From Vogesella indigofera (lineage in GTDB: Bacteria > Pseudomonadota > Gammaproteobacteria > Burkholderiales > Chromobacteriaceae): 64,000 nucleotides of DNA. Both the position numbers and the translations under genes were made by a program. The DNA is taken from the NCBI RefSeq assembly GCF_003633895.1, contig NZ_RBID01000013.1, positions 248,001 through 312,000 on the forward strand. Direction: 5' to 3'. This document shows, in pieces, positions 36,899-46,573 of this stretch. How positions within the stretch are numbered: position 1 is the first letter of the stretch; every line of letters starts with the position of its first letter. The notes below the pieces were generated by a model that saw nothing but the letters and a program-made list of their open reading frames with translations, was not told where the DNA came from and did not search any database.

Positions 36899-37726
36899 AT
36901 GGAACAGGTGTTGTTTATCGTCTGGCGCGAGAGCGTGGAAGCGATGCTGGTGATCGGCATCCTGCACGCGTGGCTGTCGCAAAACCCGGCCGCCGGCGGC
37001 AAGCGCTGGCTGTGGGGCGGGGTACTGGCCGGGCTGCTGCTGGCGGCGCTGCTGGCACTGGGCCTGTTTGCCGCCAGCGAGGTGTTCGGCAGCTACCAAG
37101 AGCTGTTCCAGGCGGCGATGGTGTTCAGCGCCGCGGCGCTGATCGTGCACATGGTGTTGTGGATGCGCGAGCACGGCCGCAGCCTGAAACGCGAGCTGGA
37201 GGCCGGCCTTGCCGCCAGCCGCGCGCGCAATAACGGCTGGGGCATCCTGCTGCTGGTGGCGCTGGCGGTCGGCCGCGAAGGCAGCGAGACCGTGGTCTTC
37301 CTGTACGGCACGTTGTCCGGTAGCGAGGGCACCGCGCTGTGGCCGCTGCTGCTGGCCGGGGTCGCCGGCTTCCTGTTGGCGCTGCTGTCGTTCTGGCTGC
37401 TGCAGCTGGGTGGGCGCTACCTGTCGTGGCGACTGTTCTTTCGCGCCACCGAAATCATGCTGCTGTTGCTGGCGGCGGCACTGTTCACCAGCGGCATCGA
37501 CAAGCTGATCTCGCTGGACATCCTGCCGGCACTGGTCGATCCGCTGTGGGACAGCTCGGCGCTGCTGGACGACATGAGCGCCAGCGGCGGCGTGGTGTCG
37601 GCGCTGACCGGCTACCGCGCGCACCCGGCGCTGATGACGCTGCTGGCCTACGCCGGCTACTGGCTGGCGGTGCTGGCGCTGATGCGCTGGCGCAGCCACC
37701 GCGTGGCGACAAGGTTGGCCGCATGA
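36899..37726 (+). CDS. ftrC: FTR1-family iron permease (FtrC)
   Basis: Inner-membrane iron permease, 275 residues, about seven helices. It carries the two iron-binding motifs of the family, RESVE near residue 11 and REGSE near residue 124. AAGGAGCG precedes the ATG. The end of the gene contains an exact 14-mer repeat, which runs straight into the next start codon. Confidence 0.92.
   Translation: MEQVLFIVWRESVEAMLVIGILHAWLSQNPAAGGKRWLWGGVLAGLLLAALLALGLFAASEVFGSYQELFQAAMVFSAAALIVHMVLWMREHGRSLKRELEAGLAASRARNNGWGILLLVALAVGREGSETVVFLYGTLSGSEGTALWPLLLAGVAGFLLALLSFWLLQLGGRYLSWRLFFRATEIMLLLLAAALFTSGIDKLISLDILPALVDPLWDSSALLDDMSASGGVVSALTGYRAHPALMTLLAYAGYWLAVLALMRWRSHRVATRLAA
37710..37723 (-). repeat. 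14-mer repeat, exact, overlapping the ftrC end and ftrD start
   Basis: CAAGGTTGGCCGCA on the plus strand; its last A is the first base of the ftrD ATG, and its AAGG sits at ribosome-site distance. Confidence 0.85.
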
Positions 37727-39129
37727 AACTGCACGATTGCAGCACGGCAGCCGCCACGCGACCGTGGCTGGCGCGGGTCGGCGATGGCCTGCAGCGGCAC
37801 GCGCCGCTGATCCGCCGCCTGCAGTGGCTGGTGGTGGCGGTGTACCTGTTATTGATCGTGCTGCCGGTGCTGACGCCGCTGCCGGACGAAACCGCACACC
37901 TGTGGAACCACATCACCCTGATCGCACAGTTTGCGTTCTGGGGCATCTGGTGGCCATTCGTGCTGCTGTCGATGGTGCTGTTCGGCCGGCTGTGGTGCGG
38001 CGTGCTGTGTCCGGAGGGTGCGCTGTCGGAATGGGCGGCACGGCACGGCAAGGCACGGCCGATTCCGCGCTGGCTGCGCTGGCCGGGCTGGCCGTTCACC
38101 GCCTTCGTGCTGACCACGGTGTACGGGCAGATGGTCAGCGTCTACCAGTATCCGCAGGCGGTGCTGCTGGTGCTGGGCGGCTCCACCGTCGCCGCGGTGT
38201 GGGTCGGCTACTACTACACCCGCGGCAAGCGCGCCTGGTGCCGCTACCTGTGCCCGGTCAACGGCGTGTTCGCGCTGCTGGCCAAGCTGGCGCCGCTGCA
38301 TTTCCGCGTCAACGAAGAGGCGTGGCAGGCGTCGCTGGCGCACAAGCGCGTGCTGCCGATCAAGGCGGTGGACTGTGCACCACTGCTGCCGGTCCGGCAG
38401 ATGGAAGGCGCCAGCGGCTGTCACATGTGCGGCCGCTGCAGCGGCCACCGCGACGCGGTGACGCTCAGCGCCCGTTCGCCGGCCGACGAGGTGGTGCGCC
38501 TCGGCGCGCGCGACGCGGACGGCTGGCAGAGCGCGCTGATCCTGTTCGGCCTGCTCGGCGTCGCCATCGGCGCCTTCCACTGGAGCGCCAGCCCGTGGTT
38601 CGTCACCCTGCGCACCGCGCTGGCGGAGTGGCTGATCGAGCGCGACCTGCTGTGGCCGCTGGACGCCGACGCGCCGTGGTGGCTGCTGACCAACTACCCG
38701 CTGCGCAACGACGTGTTCAGCTGGCTGGACGGCGGCCTGCTGCTGGCCTACATCGCCGTCACCGCCCTCGCGCTGGGCGGGCTGTGCAGCCTGCTGCTGG
38801 CGGCGGCGGTCGCCTGCCACGGCTGGCAGCGGCAGCGCTTTCACCACCTGGTGCAGGCGCTGATCCCGCTGGCCGGTTGCGGCGTGTTCCTCGGCCTCAC
38901 CACCGTCACCCTCAGCCTGCTGCGCAGCGAGCACATCGTGTGGCCATGGGTCAACGACGCGCGGCTGCTGCTGTTGCTGGGCGCCAATGGCTGGTCGCTG
39001 TGGCTGGCGGCGCGCATCGGCGCCAGCTGGCATCGCAGCCGGCTGCGGCAGGCGCTGGCGCTGCTGCCGTTCTGCGCCGCGCTGCTGTGGATCGACAGCG
39101 CCTGGGGCTGGCTGTTCTGGTGGTGGTAA
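37723..39129 (+). CDS. ftrD: Polyferredoxin-type membrane electron donor (FtrD)
   Basis: 468-residue membrane protein with about eight helices and Fe-S cysteine motifs: RLWCGVLCPEGALSEW, RAWCRYLCPVNG and GASGCHMCGRCSGHRD. It belongs to the NapH/CcoG-like group; in FtrABCD it is thought to return electrons to the periplasmic iron oxidase step. It overlaps the ftrC stop by 3 bases (ATGA). It ends before a terminator formed by two 14-mer repeats. Confidence 0.9.
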   Translation: MKLHDCSTAAATRPWLARVGDGLQRHAPLIRRLQWLVVAVYLLLIVLPVLTPLPDETAHLWNHITLIAQFAFWGIWWPFVLLSMVLFGRLWCGVLCPEGALSEWAARHGKARPIPRWLRWPGWPFTAFVLTTVYGQMVSVYQYPQAVLLVLGGSTVAAVWVGYYYTRGKRAWCRYLCPVNGVFALLAKLAPLHFRVNEEAWQASLAHKRVLPIKAVDCAPLLPVRQMEGASGCHMCGRCSGHRDAVTLSARSPADEVVRLGARDADGWQSALILFGLLGVAIGAFHWSASPWFVTLRTALAEWLIERDLLWPLDADAPWWLLTNYPLRNDVFSWLDGGLLLAYIAVTALALGGLCSLLLAAAVACHGWQRQRFHHLVQALIPLAGCGVFLGLTTVTLSLLRSEHIVWPWVNDARLLLLLGANGWSLWLAARIGASWHRSRLRQALALLPFCAALLWIDSAWGWLFWWW

Positions 39130-39161
39130 ACCACTGAATCGCCGATCAGTTGCCACTCAAT

Positions 39162-39199
39162 AAAAGGTTGGCCGCAAGCATGCTTGCGGCCAACCTTTT
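39162..39199. terminator. Terminator made of an inverted 14-mer pair (ftrD / BCCT gene)
   Basis: A perfect 38-bp palindrome: copies at 39163-39176 (minus) and 39185-39198 (plus) separated by AAGCATGCT, with A and T tracts outside. It serves both convergent genes. Confidence 0.9.
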
Positions 39200-39206
39200 T
39201 GCTGCC

Positions 39207-41219
39207 TCAGCCGTGCGCCGGTGCCGCACTGAGCAGACGCGCCTGCTCGTCATGCAGTAACACCAGATAACGCTGGTACTGCTTCAGCACGTCGGCAATG
39301 ACCTCCTGCTGCTGCAGGTATTCGATGCTGTAGCCCTCGCGACCATCCACAAAAAATGTCATCGGTTGATAGCTGTACAAACGCTGTCCGGCTGGCAGCG
39401 CCACATCGCGCAGGACAAAGGCCGGTGTCGCCTGCTCCACACAGCGCACGCCGTAGACGAAGTCGCGGAGTGACGGCTGCGGGATACTCAGCTGCACGGT
39501 CCCGCTGACGGCATCGCGCGTGACCTCTGCCGTCACGCCGCGGGTGGCCATTTCCGCCGCCACCGCCTGCAGTGCCGGCTGCACCGTGTCATCGATAAAC
39601 TGCTGCACCTCGGCCGCCTGCGGCTGGTTCAGCATCACCGCCAGGCGCTGTCGCCAGTGGTGGCCACTCCAGAACGACGTTGCCGGTGCCAGTGCTTGTG
39701 TGGCGTGATGACGGTCGGCACGCAAACCGCGCAGCAGCCCGTAGCACAGCAACAGCATGATGGCGGCAAACGGCAGTGCACTGATCAGCGTCATCGCCTG
39801 CAAGGCCTTCAGCCCGCCAGCGGCAAGCAGTACCGCCGCCGTTAGCCCCAGCAGCGCCGCCCAGAAACAGCGCTGCCACAGCGGCGACTGCGCCGCACCA
39901 CGGCTGGCGATGGCATTGAGTACCAGCGCCCCGGAATCGGCTGAAGTTACAAAGAACACCGCCACCAGCAGCACCGCCACGCCGGACGTCAGCTGCGGGT
40001 ACGGCAGGTAATCAAAGAAACGGAACAGTAATGCGTCGACATTGCCGGCGCTGGCGCCCAGCACACCGGCAGCGACATGGCTGTCCAGCCAGATCGCGCT
40101 GTTGCCGAACACCGTCATCCACAACAGGTTGAACAGCGACGGCACCAGCAGTACGCCGATGATGAATTCGCGGATGGTGCGCCCGCGCGAAATACGGGCA
40201 ATGAACATGCCGACAAACGGCGACCACGAAATCCACCATGCCCAGTACAGCAGCGTCCAGCCGCCAAACCAGCCTTGCATGTCGCTGTCGCTGTAGCTGA
40301 AGGTGCGGAAGGTCAACGACACTACGCTGGACAGGTACTGGCCGATGTTTTCGCTGAAGGCGTTAAGCAGGTACAGCGTCGGCCCGGTCACCAGCACGAA
40401 CAGCAATAGCAGTCCGGCCAGCGTCAGGTTCAGTTCGCTCAGACGGCGCACCCCCTTGTCCAGCCCGGAAGCCACCGATAGCCCGGCCAACAGCATCACC
40501 ACCGCGATCAGACCCAACTGGAATGTCAGCGCCGAGGTGTCCTGTCCGGTCAGCGTGGCAAGCCCGGCGCTGATTTGCAGCACGCCATAGCCCAGGGTGG
40601 TGGCGATACCGAAGACGGTGCCGACCAGCGCAAAGACGTCCACCGCATGGCCGAGCGGGCCGTTGATGCGCTCACCCAGCAGCGGATACAGGCCGGAACG
40701 CACTGTCAGAGGCAGCTGGTAACGGAAACCAAAATAGGCCAGCACCAGACCGACTACGCCGTAAATCGCCCACGCGTGCAACCCCCAGTGCTGGAAGGTG
40801 GTCAGCATCGCCACCTGCCCTGCCACCGCAGGTGTCACCGCGGCGGTGGGCGGATTGAGGAAGTGCAGCATCGGCTCGCCGACCCCAAAGTACATCAGGC
40901 CGATACCCATGCCGGCTGCGAACAGCATCGCCAGCCACGAGGTAAACGAGAATTCCGGCCGCGATTCATCCGGCCCCAGCCGGATATCGCCGTAGCGACT
41001 GACCGCAATGGCCAGCAACAGCAACAGGAAGATCGCCACCGCCAGGATATAGAACCAGCCGAAGTGACGGATCACCCACTGCTGCGCCAATAAAAAGGTG
41101 TGCTCGGCACTGCTCGGCAGCAGTACCGCCCAAGCCAGCAGACTGCCGATCAGCAGCAGGCTGGGAATGAATACTGGCCAAGCCAGCGTGGTGGAACGGG
41201 AGGAGATAACGTTGTCCAT
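39207..41219 (-). CDS. BCCT-family transporter (choline/glycine betaine type)
   Basis: Sodium- or proton-coupled transporter for choline, betaine or carnitine, 670 residues: twelve helices plus a cytoplasmic tail of about 170 residues. The family signature is WTLLYWAWWISWSPFVGMF and ARISRGRTIREF; GMGIGLMYFGVGEPM is also conserved. The long tail resembles E. coli BetT, where it gives osmotic response. No bet genes are adjacent, so the substrate is not assigned. Confidence 0.93.
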   Translation of the reverse strand: MDNVISSRSTTLAWPVFIPSLLLIGSLLAWAVLLPSSAEHTFLLAQQWVIRHFGWFYILAVAIFLLLLLAIAVSRYGDIRLGPDESRPEFSFTSWLAMLFAAGMGIGLMYFGVGEPMLHFLNPPTAAVTPAVAGQVAMLTTFQHWGLHAWAIYGVVGLVLAYFGFRYQLPLTVRSGLYPLLGERINGPLGHAVDVFALVGTVFGIATTLGYGVLQISAGLATLTGQDTSALTFQLGLIAVVMLLAGLSVASGLDKGVRRLSELNLTLAGLLLLFVLVTGPTLYLLNAFSENIGQYLSSVVSLTFRTFSYSDSDMQGWFGGWTLLYWAWWISWSPFVGMFIARISRGRTIREFIIGVLLVPSLFNLLWMTVFGNSAIWLDSHVAAGVLGASAGNVDALLFRFFDYLPYPQLTSGVAVLLVAVFFVTSADSGALVLNAIASRGAAQSPLWQRCFWAALLGLTAAVLLAAGGLKALQAMTLISALPFAAIMLLLCYGLLRGLRADRHHATQALAPATSFWSGHHWRQRLAVMLNQPQAAEVQQFIDDTVQPALQAVAAEMATRGVTAEVTRDAVSGTVQLSIPQPSLRDFVYGVRCVEQATPAFVLRDVALPAGQRLYSYQPMTFFVDGREGYSIEYLQQQEVIADVLKQYQRYLVLLHDEQARLLSAAPAHG

Positions 41220-41585
41220 GCTTTCCCTTCAAAAGTTGGGTGGCAGGATGTCGCGGGAGCGTCCAGATCGCTGGAGAAGACTGCAAAATAGCGGATAAAG
41301 CAAGAATATCTGTCGGTGACAGACAATTGGACTGGGCGCATCACGGCACGCCGCGAGAGGCGGCATTCTACGTGACAATTAATTTTTGTACAAAACTTAA
41401 TTACAAACAAATTAAAGCACTACCGGTGCCGCGGTCGATTCGTGACATAATCGCGCGGCTTCTCCGGCCAGCAGCGGCATATCCTGCCATTTCGTTGGCA
41501 TGAAGCGGACGGAAGCATGAAGCGTCATATTTCTGTAACGCCCTGTTTCTATCCTTGCCATAATTTCCAATGGGAGGATGCCCAC
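41220..41585. other. Divergent promoter region BCCT gene / phoB
   Basis: 366 bp. It holds an AT-rich stretch (41374-41415) with the words TTAATTTTTGTACAAAACTT, probably the BCCT-gene promoter, and the Pho box at 41522-41539. No gene seen. Confidence 0.55.
41522..41539 (+). promoter_or_regulatory. Pho box upstream of phoB
   Basis: GCGTCATATTTCTGTAAC matches the Pho box pattern of two CTGTCAT-like 7-mers spaced 4 nt apart. It lies 47 bp before the phoB ATG and implies autoregulation. Confidence 0.8.
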
Positions 41586-42275
41586 ATGGCTGCCAATATC
41601 CTGCTTGTCGAAGACGAGCCCGCGATCCAGGAACTGATTGCCTTCAACCTGACCCAGGCCGGCCATCACGTGCTGCGCGCCAGTACCGCCGAAGCGGCGC
41701 TGATGCTGGTGAAGAACGCCCTACCCGACCTGATCCTGCTGGACTGGATGCTGCCGGGTGCCTCCGGCGTCGAGATCGCGCGCAAGCTGCGCGGCGATGA
41801 GCGCACGCGCCAGATCCCGATCATCATGCTCACCGCCCGCTCCGAAGAGCAGGACAAGGTGCAGGGGCTGGAAGCCGGCGCCGACGACTACATCACCAAG
41901 CCGTTCTCGCCGCGTGAGATGCTGGCGCGCATCAAGGCGGTGCTGCGCCGCCGCGCGCCGCAGATGACCGACGACGCGGTCGAAGTGAAAGGGCTGCGCC
42001 TGGATCCGGCCACCCACCGCGTGCAGGGCAACGGCGACACCATCGACCTCGGCCCCACCGAATTCCGCCTGCTGCACTTCTTCATGACCCACGCCGAACG
42101 CGTGCACTCGCGCACCCAGCTCTTGGACCAGGTGTGGGGCGACCACATCTTCGTCGAGGAGCGCACCGTCGACGTGCACATCCGCCGCCTGCGCAGCGCG
42201 CTGGAGGCCACCGGCCATGACGCGCTGATCCAGACCGTGCGCGGCACCGGCTACCGTTTCTCGGCACAGGGGTAG
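41586..42275 (+). CDS. phoB: Phosphate regulon response regulator PhoB
   Basis: 229-residue OmpR-type regulator. Acidic pocket LLVEDEPAIQ, phospho-acceptor Asp in LILLDWMLPGASG, switch lysine in DDYITKPFSPREML; the winged helix has LGPTEFRLLHFFMTHAERVHSR and VDVHIRRLRSAL as in PhoB. GGGAGG lies 9 nt before the ATG, and a Pho box lies upstream. Cotranscribed with phoR, 4 bp downstream. Confidence 0.95.
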   Translation: MAANILLVEDEPAIQELIAFNLTQAGHHVLRASTAEAALMLVKNALPDLILLDWMLPGASGVEIARKLRGDERTRQIPIIMLTARSEEQDKVQGLEAGADDYITKPFSPREMLARIKAVLRRRAPQMTDDAVEVKGLRLDPATHRVQGNGDTIDLGPTEFRLLHFFMTHAERVHSRTQLLDQVWGDHIFVEERTVDVHIRRLRSALEATGHDALIQTVRGTGYRFSAQG

Positions 42276-42279
42276 ACCA

Positions 42280-43584
42280 TTGACTGACTTTGCGCGGCGT
42301 TCGCTGGGCTGGCTGTTCGCCATCAGCAGCATCGCTTTCGGCTTTTCGCTGATCTACGGCCCGGAGATCGGGCTGCTGGTGCTGTGCGGCCAGCTGCTGC
42401 TGTGGCTGGGTTTCCACCTGCACCATATCGGGCTGCTGCTGCGCTGGCTGGAGCGGCCGGCCCCCGGGCGCATTCCGGAAGGCTACGGCATCTGGCACAA
42501 CGCGTTCATGGCGCTGTACCGCCAGGCGCGCAAGCAGAAGCAGAGCAAGCGCAAGCTGGCCAGCATCCTCGACCGCTTCATCAACGCCGGCGAGGCGATG
42601 CCGGACGGCGTGGTGGTGCTCGACGAGTACGACCGCATCGAGTGGGTCAACCCGGTCGGCGTCGAACACTTCGGGCTGGACCCGAAGGCCGATGTCGGCA
42701 ACCAGATCCTCAACCTGGTGCGCCAGCCCTCGTTCCACACCTATATGGCGGCGCAGAGCTACAGCCAGCCGCTGATCCTGCACAGCCCGACCCCGGACGA
42801 GCGCGTGCTGTCCATCCAGCTGGTGCCGTTCGACATCACCCGCAAGCTGCTGCTGTCGCGCGACATCACCCAGCTGGAGCGGGTGCAGACCGTGCACCGC
42901 GACTTCGTCGCCAACGTGTCGCACGAGCTGCGTACGCCGCTGACCGTGGTCGGCGGTTTCCTGGAGACGCTGTCCGACATGCCGGAGGTCGACGACGCCA
43001 CCCTGCGCCAGTTCCTGGCGCTGATGCTGGAACAGTCGCGACGGATGCAGAGCCTGGTCGAGGACCTGCTGACGCTGTCGCGCATCGAGAACAGCCCGCG
43101 CAGCATGCAGCAGGAAACGGTGAACATGGACCAGCTGCTGGACACGCTGATGGTGGAAGCCGAAGGCCTGTCGCAGGGCCGCCACCAGATCACGCTGGAC
43201 AACCGCTGCCGCCGCTGGCTGCGCGGCAACGTGCAGGAGCTGCACTCGGCGTTCGGCAACCTGGTGTCCAACGCGGTGCGCTACACCCCGGAAGGCGGCA
43301 GCATCACCCTCGCCTGGCAGGAACAGGACGAGGGCCGCGCCGTGTTCAGCGTCAGCGATACCGGCATCGGCATCCCGCGCGAACACCTGCCGCGGCTGAC
43401 CGAGCGCTTCTACCGCGTCGACCGCGGCCGCTCGCGCGGCAACGGCGGCACCGGCCTCGGCCTCGCCATCGTCAAGCACGTGCTGGCGCGCCACCAGGCG
43501 CGGCTGGAAGTGCACAGCGAGCCGGACAAGGGCAGCTGCTTCAGCGTGATCTTCAACGCCGAACAGCTGGCCGCCCGCGAATGA
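42280..43584 (+). CDS. phoR: Phosphate regulon sensor kinase PhoR
   Basis: 434 residues: a hydrophobic N-terminus with two helices (SLGWLFAISSIAFGF; IGLLVLCGQLLLWLGF), a PAS domain (about 95-190), phospho-acceptor box FVANVSHELRTPLTVVGGF, N-box LVSNAVRYTPEGG and GTGLGLAIV. The start appears to be TTG at 42280, since no ATG or GTG stands between the phoB stop and the first helix; this would lower its expression relative to phoB. pst and phoU genes are not in the window. Confidence 0.93.
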   Translation: MTDFARRSLGWLFAISSIAFGFSLIYGPEIGLLVLCGQLLLWLGFHLHHIGLLLRWLERPAPGRIPEGYGIWHNAFMALYRQARKQKQSKRKLASILDRFINAGEAMPDGVVVLDEYDRIEWVNPVGVEHFGLDPKADVGNQILNLVRQPSFHTYMAAQSYSQPLILHSPTPDERVLSIQLVPFDITRKLLLSRDITQLERVQTVHRDFVANVSHELRTPLTVVGGFLETLSDMPEVDDATLRQFLALMLEQSRRMQSLVEDLLTLSRIENSPRSMQQETVNMDQLLDTLMVEAEGLSQGRHQITLDNRCRRWLRGNVQELHSAFGNLVSNAVRYTPEGGSITLAWQEQDEGRAVFSVSDTGIGIPREHLPRLTERFYRVDRGRSRGNGGTGLGLAIVKHVLARHQARLEVHSEPDKGSCFSVIFNAEQLAARE

Positions 43585-43742
43585 GCCACCGGCAGCGGCC
43601 GTGCCATCCGGTCGCCGCGCGGCACGTAGTCGCCGATGTACTGGCGGCGAGCTGAAGCCGCCGCGCTGTAGTCTCTTTGCTTCAGCGCGGGCGCACGCTA
43701 CGATGGGGTGCCAAAAATGAAACCAATACCGGGACCCGCACC

Positions 43743-44804
43743 ATGAATCGTCTACAAGCCATCCGCCCCTTCGGCCAGCGTCTCTGGCTGGACAACCTGT
43801 CGCGCGAACTGATCGCCAGCGGCGAACTGGCCCGCTTGCTGGCCGACGACGGCATCGCCGGCGTCACCTCCAACCCGGCCATCTTCCACAAGGCGATCAG
43901 CACCGACCCGCGCTACCGCGACGAGCTGGCGCAGCTGAAAAGCGACGCCACGCTGAGCGCCGAACAGCGCTACGAAACCCTGGTCATCGCCGACATCCGG
44001 GCCGCCTGCGACCTCACCCTGCCGCAATACCAGACCACCGCCGGCGACGACGGCTACGTGTCGCTGGAAGTGTCGCCGGCGCTGGCGCACGACGAAGCCG
44101 GCACCCTCGCCGCCGCACGCCGGCTGTGGGTCGCGATCGACCGCCCGAACGCGATGATCAAGATCCCGGCCACGCCGCCAGGCATCGCCGCCTTCCGCCA
44201 GCTGACCGCCGAGGGCATCAACGTCAACATCACGCTGCTGTTCTCGCTGAAACAGGTCGAGGCGGTGTGGGACGCCTATATCGCCGGCCTCAGCGCCCGC
44301 CACGCTGCCGGCCAGCCACTGCGCCACGTCAAGGCGGTGGCCAGCTTCTTCCTGTCGCGCGTCGACAGCCTGCTGGATGCGCAACTGCCGGCGCCGCTGC
44401 AGGGCAAGGCCGCGATCGCGCTGGCCAAGGCCGCCTACCGGCGCTACCTGCAGCGTTTCCACGGTGCCGAATTCGCCGCGCTGCACGCCGCCGGCGCGCG
44501 GCCGCAGTTCCTGCTGTGGGCGTCCACCGGCACCAAGAACGCGGCCTACTCCGACGTGCTGTACGTGGAGAGCCTGATCGGCGCCGACACCGTCAACACC
44601 GTGCCGGACGCCACGCTGGCGCTGTTCCGCGACCACGGCCATGCCGCCGCCACGCTGGCCGCCGACGGCGATGCGGCGCTGGCCACGCTGGCCGCGGCAA
44701 AGGCGGCCGGCATCGACTTCGACGCCGTCGGCGAGCAGCTGCAGCAGGACGGCCTCGCGCTGTTCGAAAAGGCGTTTGCCGAGCTGCTGCAGCTCACCGC
44801 CTGA
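43743..44804 (+). CDS. tal: Transaldolase
   Basis: Pentose phosphate enzyme moving a three-carbon dihydroxyacetone unit between sugar phosphates; 353 residues. Motifs: GVTSNPAIFHKAI, the Schiff-base lysine in AMIKIPATPPGI, INVNITLLFSL and WASTGTKN. This is the longer bacterial type known also from Tal-Pgi fusions, here unfused. Monocistronic with its own terminator. Confidence 0.95.
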   Translation: MNRLQAIRPFGQRLWLDNLSRELIASGELARLLADDGIAGVTSNPAIFHKAISTDPRYRDELAQLKSDATLSAEQRYETLVIADIRAACDLTLPQYQTTAGDDGYVSLEVSPALAHDEAGTLAAARRLWVAIDRPNAMIKIPATPPGIAAFRQLTAEGINVNITLLFSLKQVEAVWDAYIAGLSARHAAGQPLRHVKAVASFFLSRVDSLLDAQLPAPLQGKAAIALAKAAYRRYLQRFHGAEFAALHAAGARPQFLLWASTGTKNAAYSDVLYVESLIGADTVNTVPDATLALFRDHGHAAATLAADGDAALATLAAAKAAGIDFDAVGEQLQQDGLALFEKAFAELLQLTA

Positions 44805-44824
44805 GTTCGTGGCCTAGCGCATGC

Positions 44825-44857
44825 AAAAACGGCGACCGCATGGTCGCCGTTTTTTTT
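44825..44857 (+). terminator. Terminator of tal
   Basis: A 13-bp stem AAAAACGGCGACC / GGTCGCCGTTTTT with a GCAT loop, followed by more T. The last T begins a 14-mer repeat. Confidence 0.9.
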
Positions 44858-44870
44858 GCGGCCAACCTTG
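44857..44870 (+). repeat. 14-mer repeat, exact copy
   Basis: TGCGGCCAACCTTG directly on the tal terminator T-run, followed by GCCGCC, so it is nearly palindromic. Confidence 0.85.
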
Positions 44871-45018
44871 GCCGCCGCCGCAACGCCAGTTGGCGTCCGG
44901 CTGATGCGGATCAAATTTAGCCCTTGGTCGGCGCAGGGTTATCGGCTGATAATTGTTGCAACAGCAGGCGGCAGCGACCGCCTGCCGCAACCAGCCGCCA
45001 TCCCTGCCCGGGCCTGCC

Positions 45019-46443
45019 ATGACCACCACTCCCCGCTACCACCACGCGCTGTTACTGGTCCCGCTCTACGTGAGCCTGGCCTGGCTGGGCATGTGGCTGG
45101 CGGCGAAACCGCCGTCCTCGCTCACCGTGGTATGGCTGCCGTCCGGCATCGGCCTGATCATGCTGCTGCTGGCCGGCCGGCGCGGCCTGCCACTGGTGCT
45201 GCTGTCCAGCGCCATCGCCAATGCCGGTGGCTGGCTGTACTTCGGCGGCAGCTGGGGCACCGCGCTGCTGGCCGGGCTGCTGCTGGCGCCGTTCGACAGC
45301 CTGCAAAGCTGGCTGGCGTGGCGCGGCTGCGGCGCGCCGCGGCGCCTGCTGCACGATGTCGGCGGCCTGCAACGCTTCTTCTGGCGCGTGTGCCTGCTGC
45401 CGCCGCTGCTGACCACCTGGGCGATGTACCTGATCAACCACGCCCTCGGCGCGCCGGCTACCGCGCAGGGCCATCTGGCCGGACTGGCGATGATGACCTC
45501 CGGCGACTGCCTCGGCCTGTTCGTGGTCACCCCGCTGTACCTGGTACTGCGCGAGGTGCCGTGGCCACGGCTGGCCGGCCTGACGCTGAAAATCGCGGCG
45601 CTGGTGGCGCTGCCGCTGCTGCTGGCGCAGGGCATGCACCCGTGGCTGATCTGGCTGCTGGGGCTGACGCTGATCTATGTCGCCATCCGCTACCGCATCG
45701 TCGGCTCCAGCATCGCGGTGGCGCTGCTCACCCTCGCCAGCCTGTTGCTGTTGCTGAGCGAACTGGGGCCGCAGCTGGCCTACGAACACAGCCTGAGCTA
45801 CGTCGCGCTGTCGCTGATGATCCTGTCGGTGGGGCTGGCGCCGCACTGCATCGGACTGGTGATCCAGCAGCTGGACGACGTCAACCACACGCTGGAACAG
45901 CGCGTCGCCGAGCGCACCCGCGCGCTGCGCGAGGTGCAGAAGCAGCTGGAAACCATGGCCTACAGCGACAGCCTGACCGGCCTTGGCAACCGCCACGCCT
46001 TCTACATCCGGCTGCAGGAAGAACAGGAGCGCGCCACCCGCCGCGGCCGCCGCTTTGCACTGGCGCTGCTGGACATCGACCACTTCAAGCGCATCAACGA
46101 CAGCTACGGCCACCAGACCGGCGACGAGGTGCTGCGCGCCGTCGCCGTGCTGATGCAGGACAGCGTGCGCGTCATCGACCGCGTCTACCGCTGGGGCGGC
46201 GAGGAATTCATGATCATCTTTCCGGACGCCGGCGCCGACGACGCGATGGTGCCGCTGCAGCGCATCTGCCAGCTGATCGGCATGCAGCCGGTGACCACCG
46301 CCAAGGGCGAGCTGTACACCTCGGTCAGCATCGGCGTCACCGAGTTCGCCGGGCGCCATGATGCCATCGACGCGCTGCTCGGCCGCGTCGACGCGCTGCT
46401 GTACCAGGCCAAGCGCGACGGCCGCAACCGCATCGCACGCTGA
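45019..46443 (+). CDS. Membrane diguanylate cyclase (MASE1-GGDEF)
   Basis: Synthesises cyclic di-GMP; 474 residues. An N-terminal MASE1 sensory domain with about eight helices (1-285), a short coiled coil ([20 protein letters not shown]), then a complete GGDEF domain with [12 protein letters not shown] and active site RWGGEEF. The product-inhibition site RVID lies five residues before it, so the enzyme should be feedback regulated. The start [12 protein letters not shown] was chosen because the hydrophobic domain begins there. Confidence 0.92.
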   Translation: MTTTPRYHHALLLVPLYVSLAWLGMWLAAKPPSSLTVVWLPSGIGLIMLLLAGRRGLPLVLLSSAIANAGGWLYFGGSWGTALLAGLLLAPFDSLQSWLAWRGCGAPRRLLHDVGGLQRFFWRVCLLPPLLTTWAMYLINHALGAPATAQGHLAGLAMMTSGDCLGLFVVTPLYLVLREVPWPRLAGLTLKIAALVALPLLLAQGMHPWLIWLLGLTLIYVAIRYRIVGSSIAVALLTLASLLLLLSELGPQLAYEHSLSYVALSLMILSVGLAPHCIGLVIQQLDDVNHTLEQRVAERTRALREVQKQLETMAYSDSLTGLGNRHAFYIRLQEEQERATRRGRRFALALLDIDHFKRINDSYGHQTGDEVLRAVAVLMQDSVRVIDRVYRWGGEEFMIIFPDAGADDAMVPLQRICQLIGMQPVTTAKGELYTSVSIGVTEFAGRHDAIDALLGRVDALLYQAKRDGRNRIAR

Positions 46444-46573
46444 CGCCTCCCGGTCCGGCAACCGGCCGCCCCCGCGTTGGCCGCCGCGCCGGCCTCGGGT
46501 AAACTGCGCGGTTGCGCCAATTCCGGCGCGCCCCGGTCCGCCCTTTACGCGGGCGACCACCTGGAGACCACCG

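Noticed and set aside
43667-43680. TGTAGTCTCTTTGC before tal as a HexR site
   Set aside because: Only one half-site; the second arm is missing.
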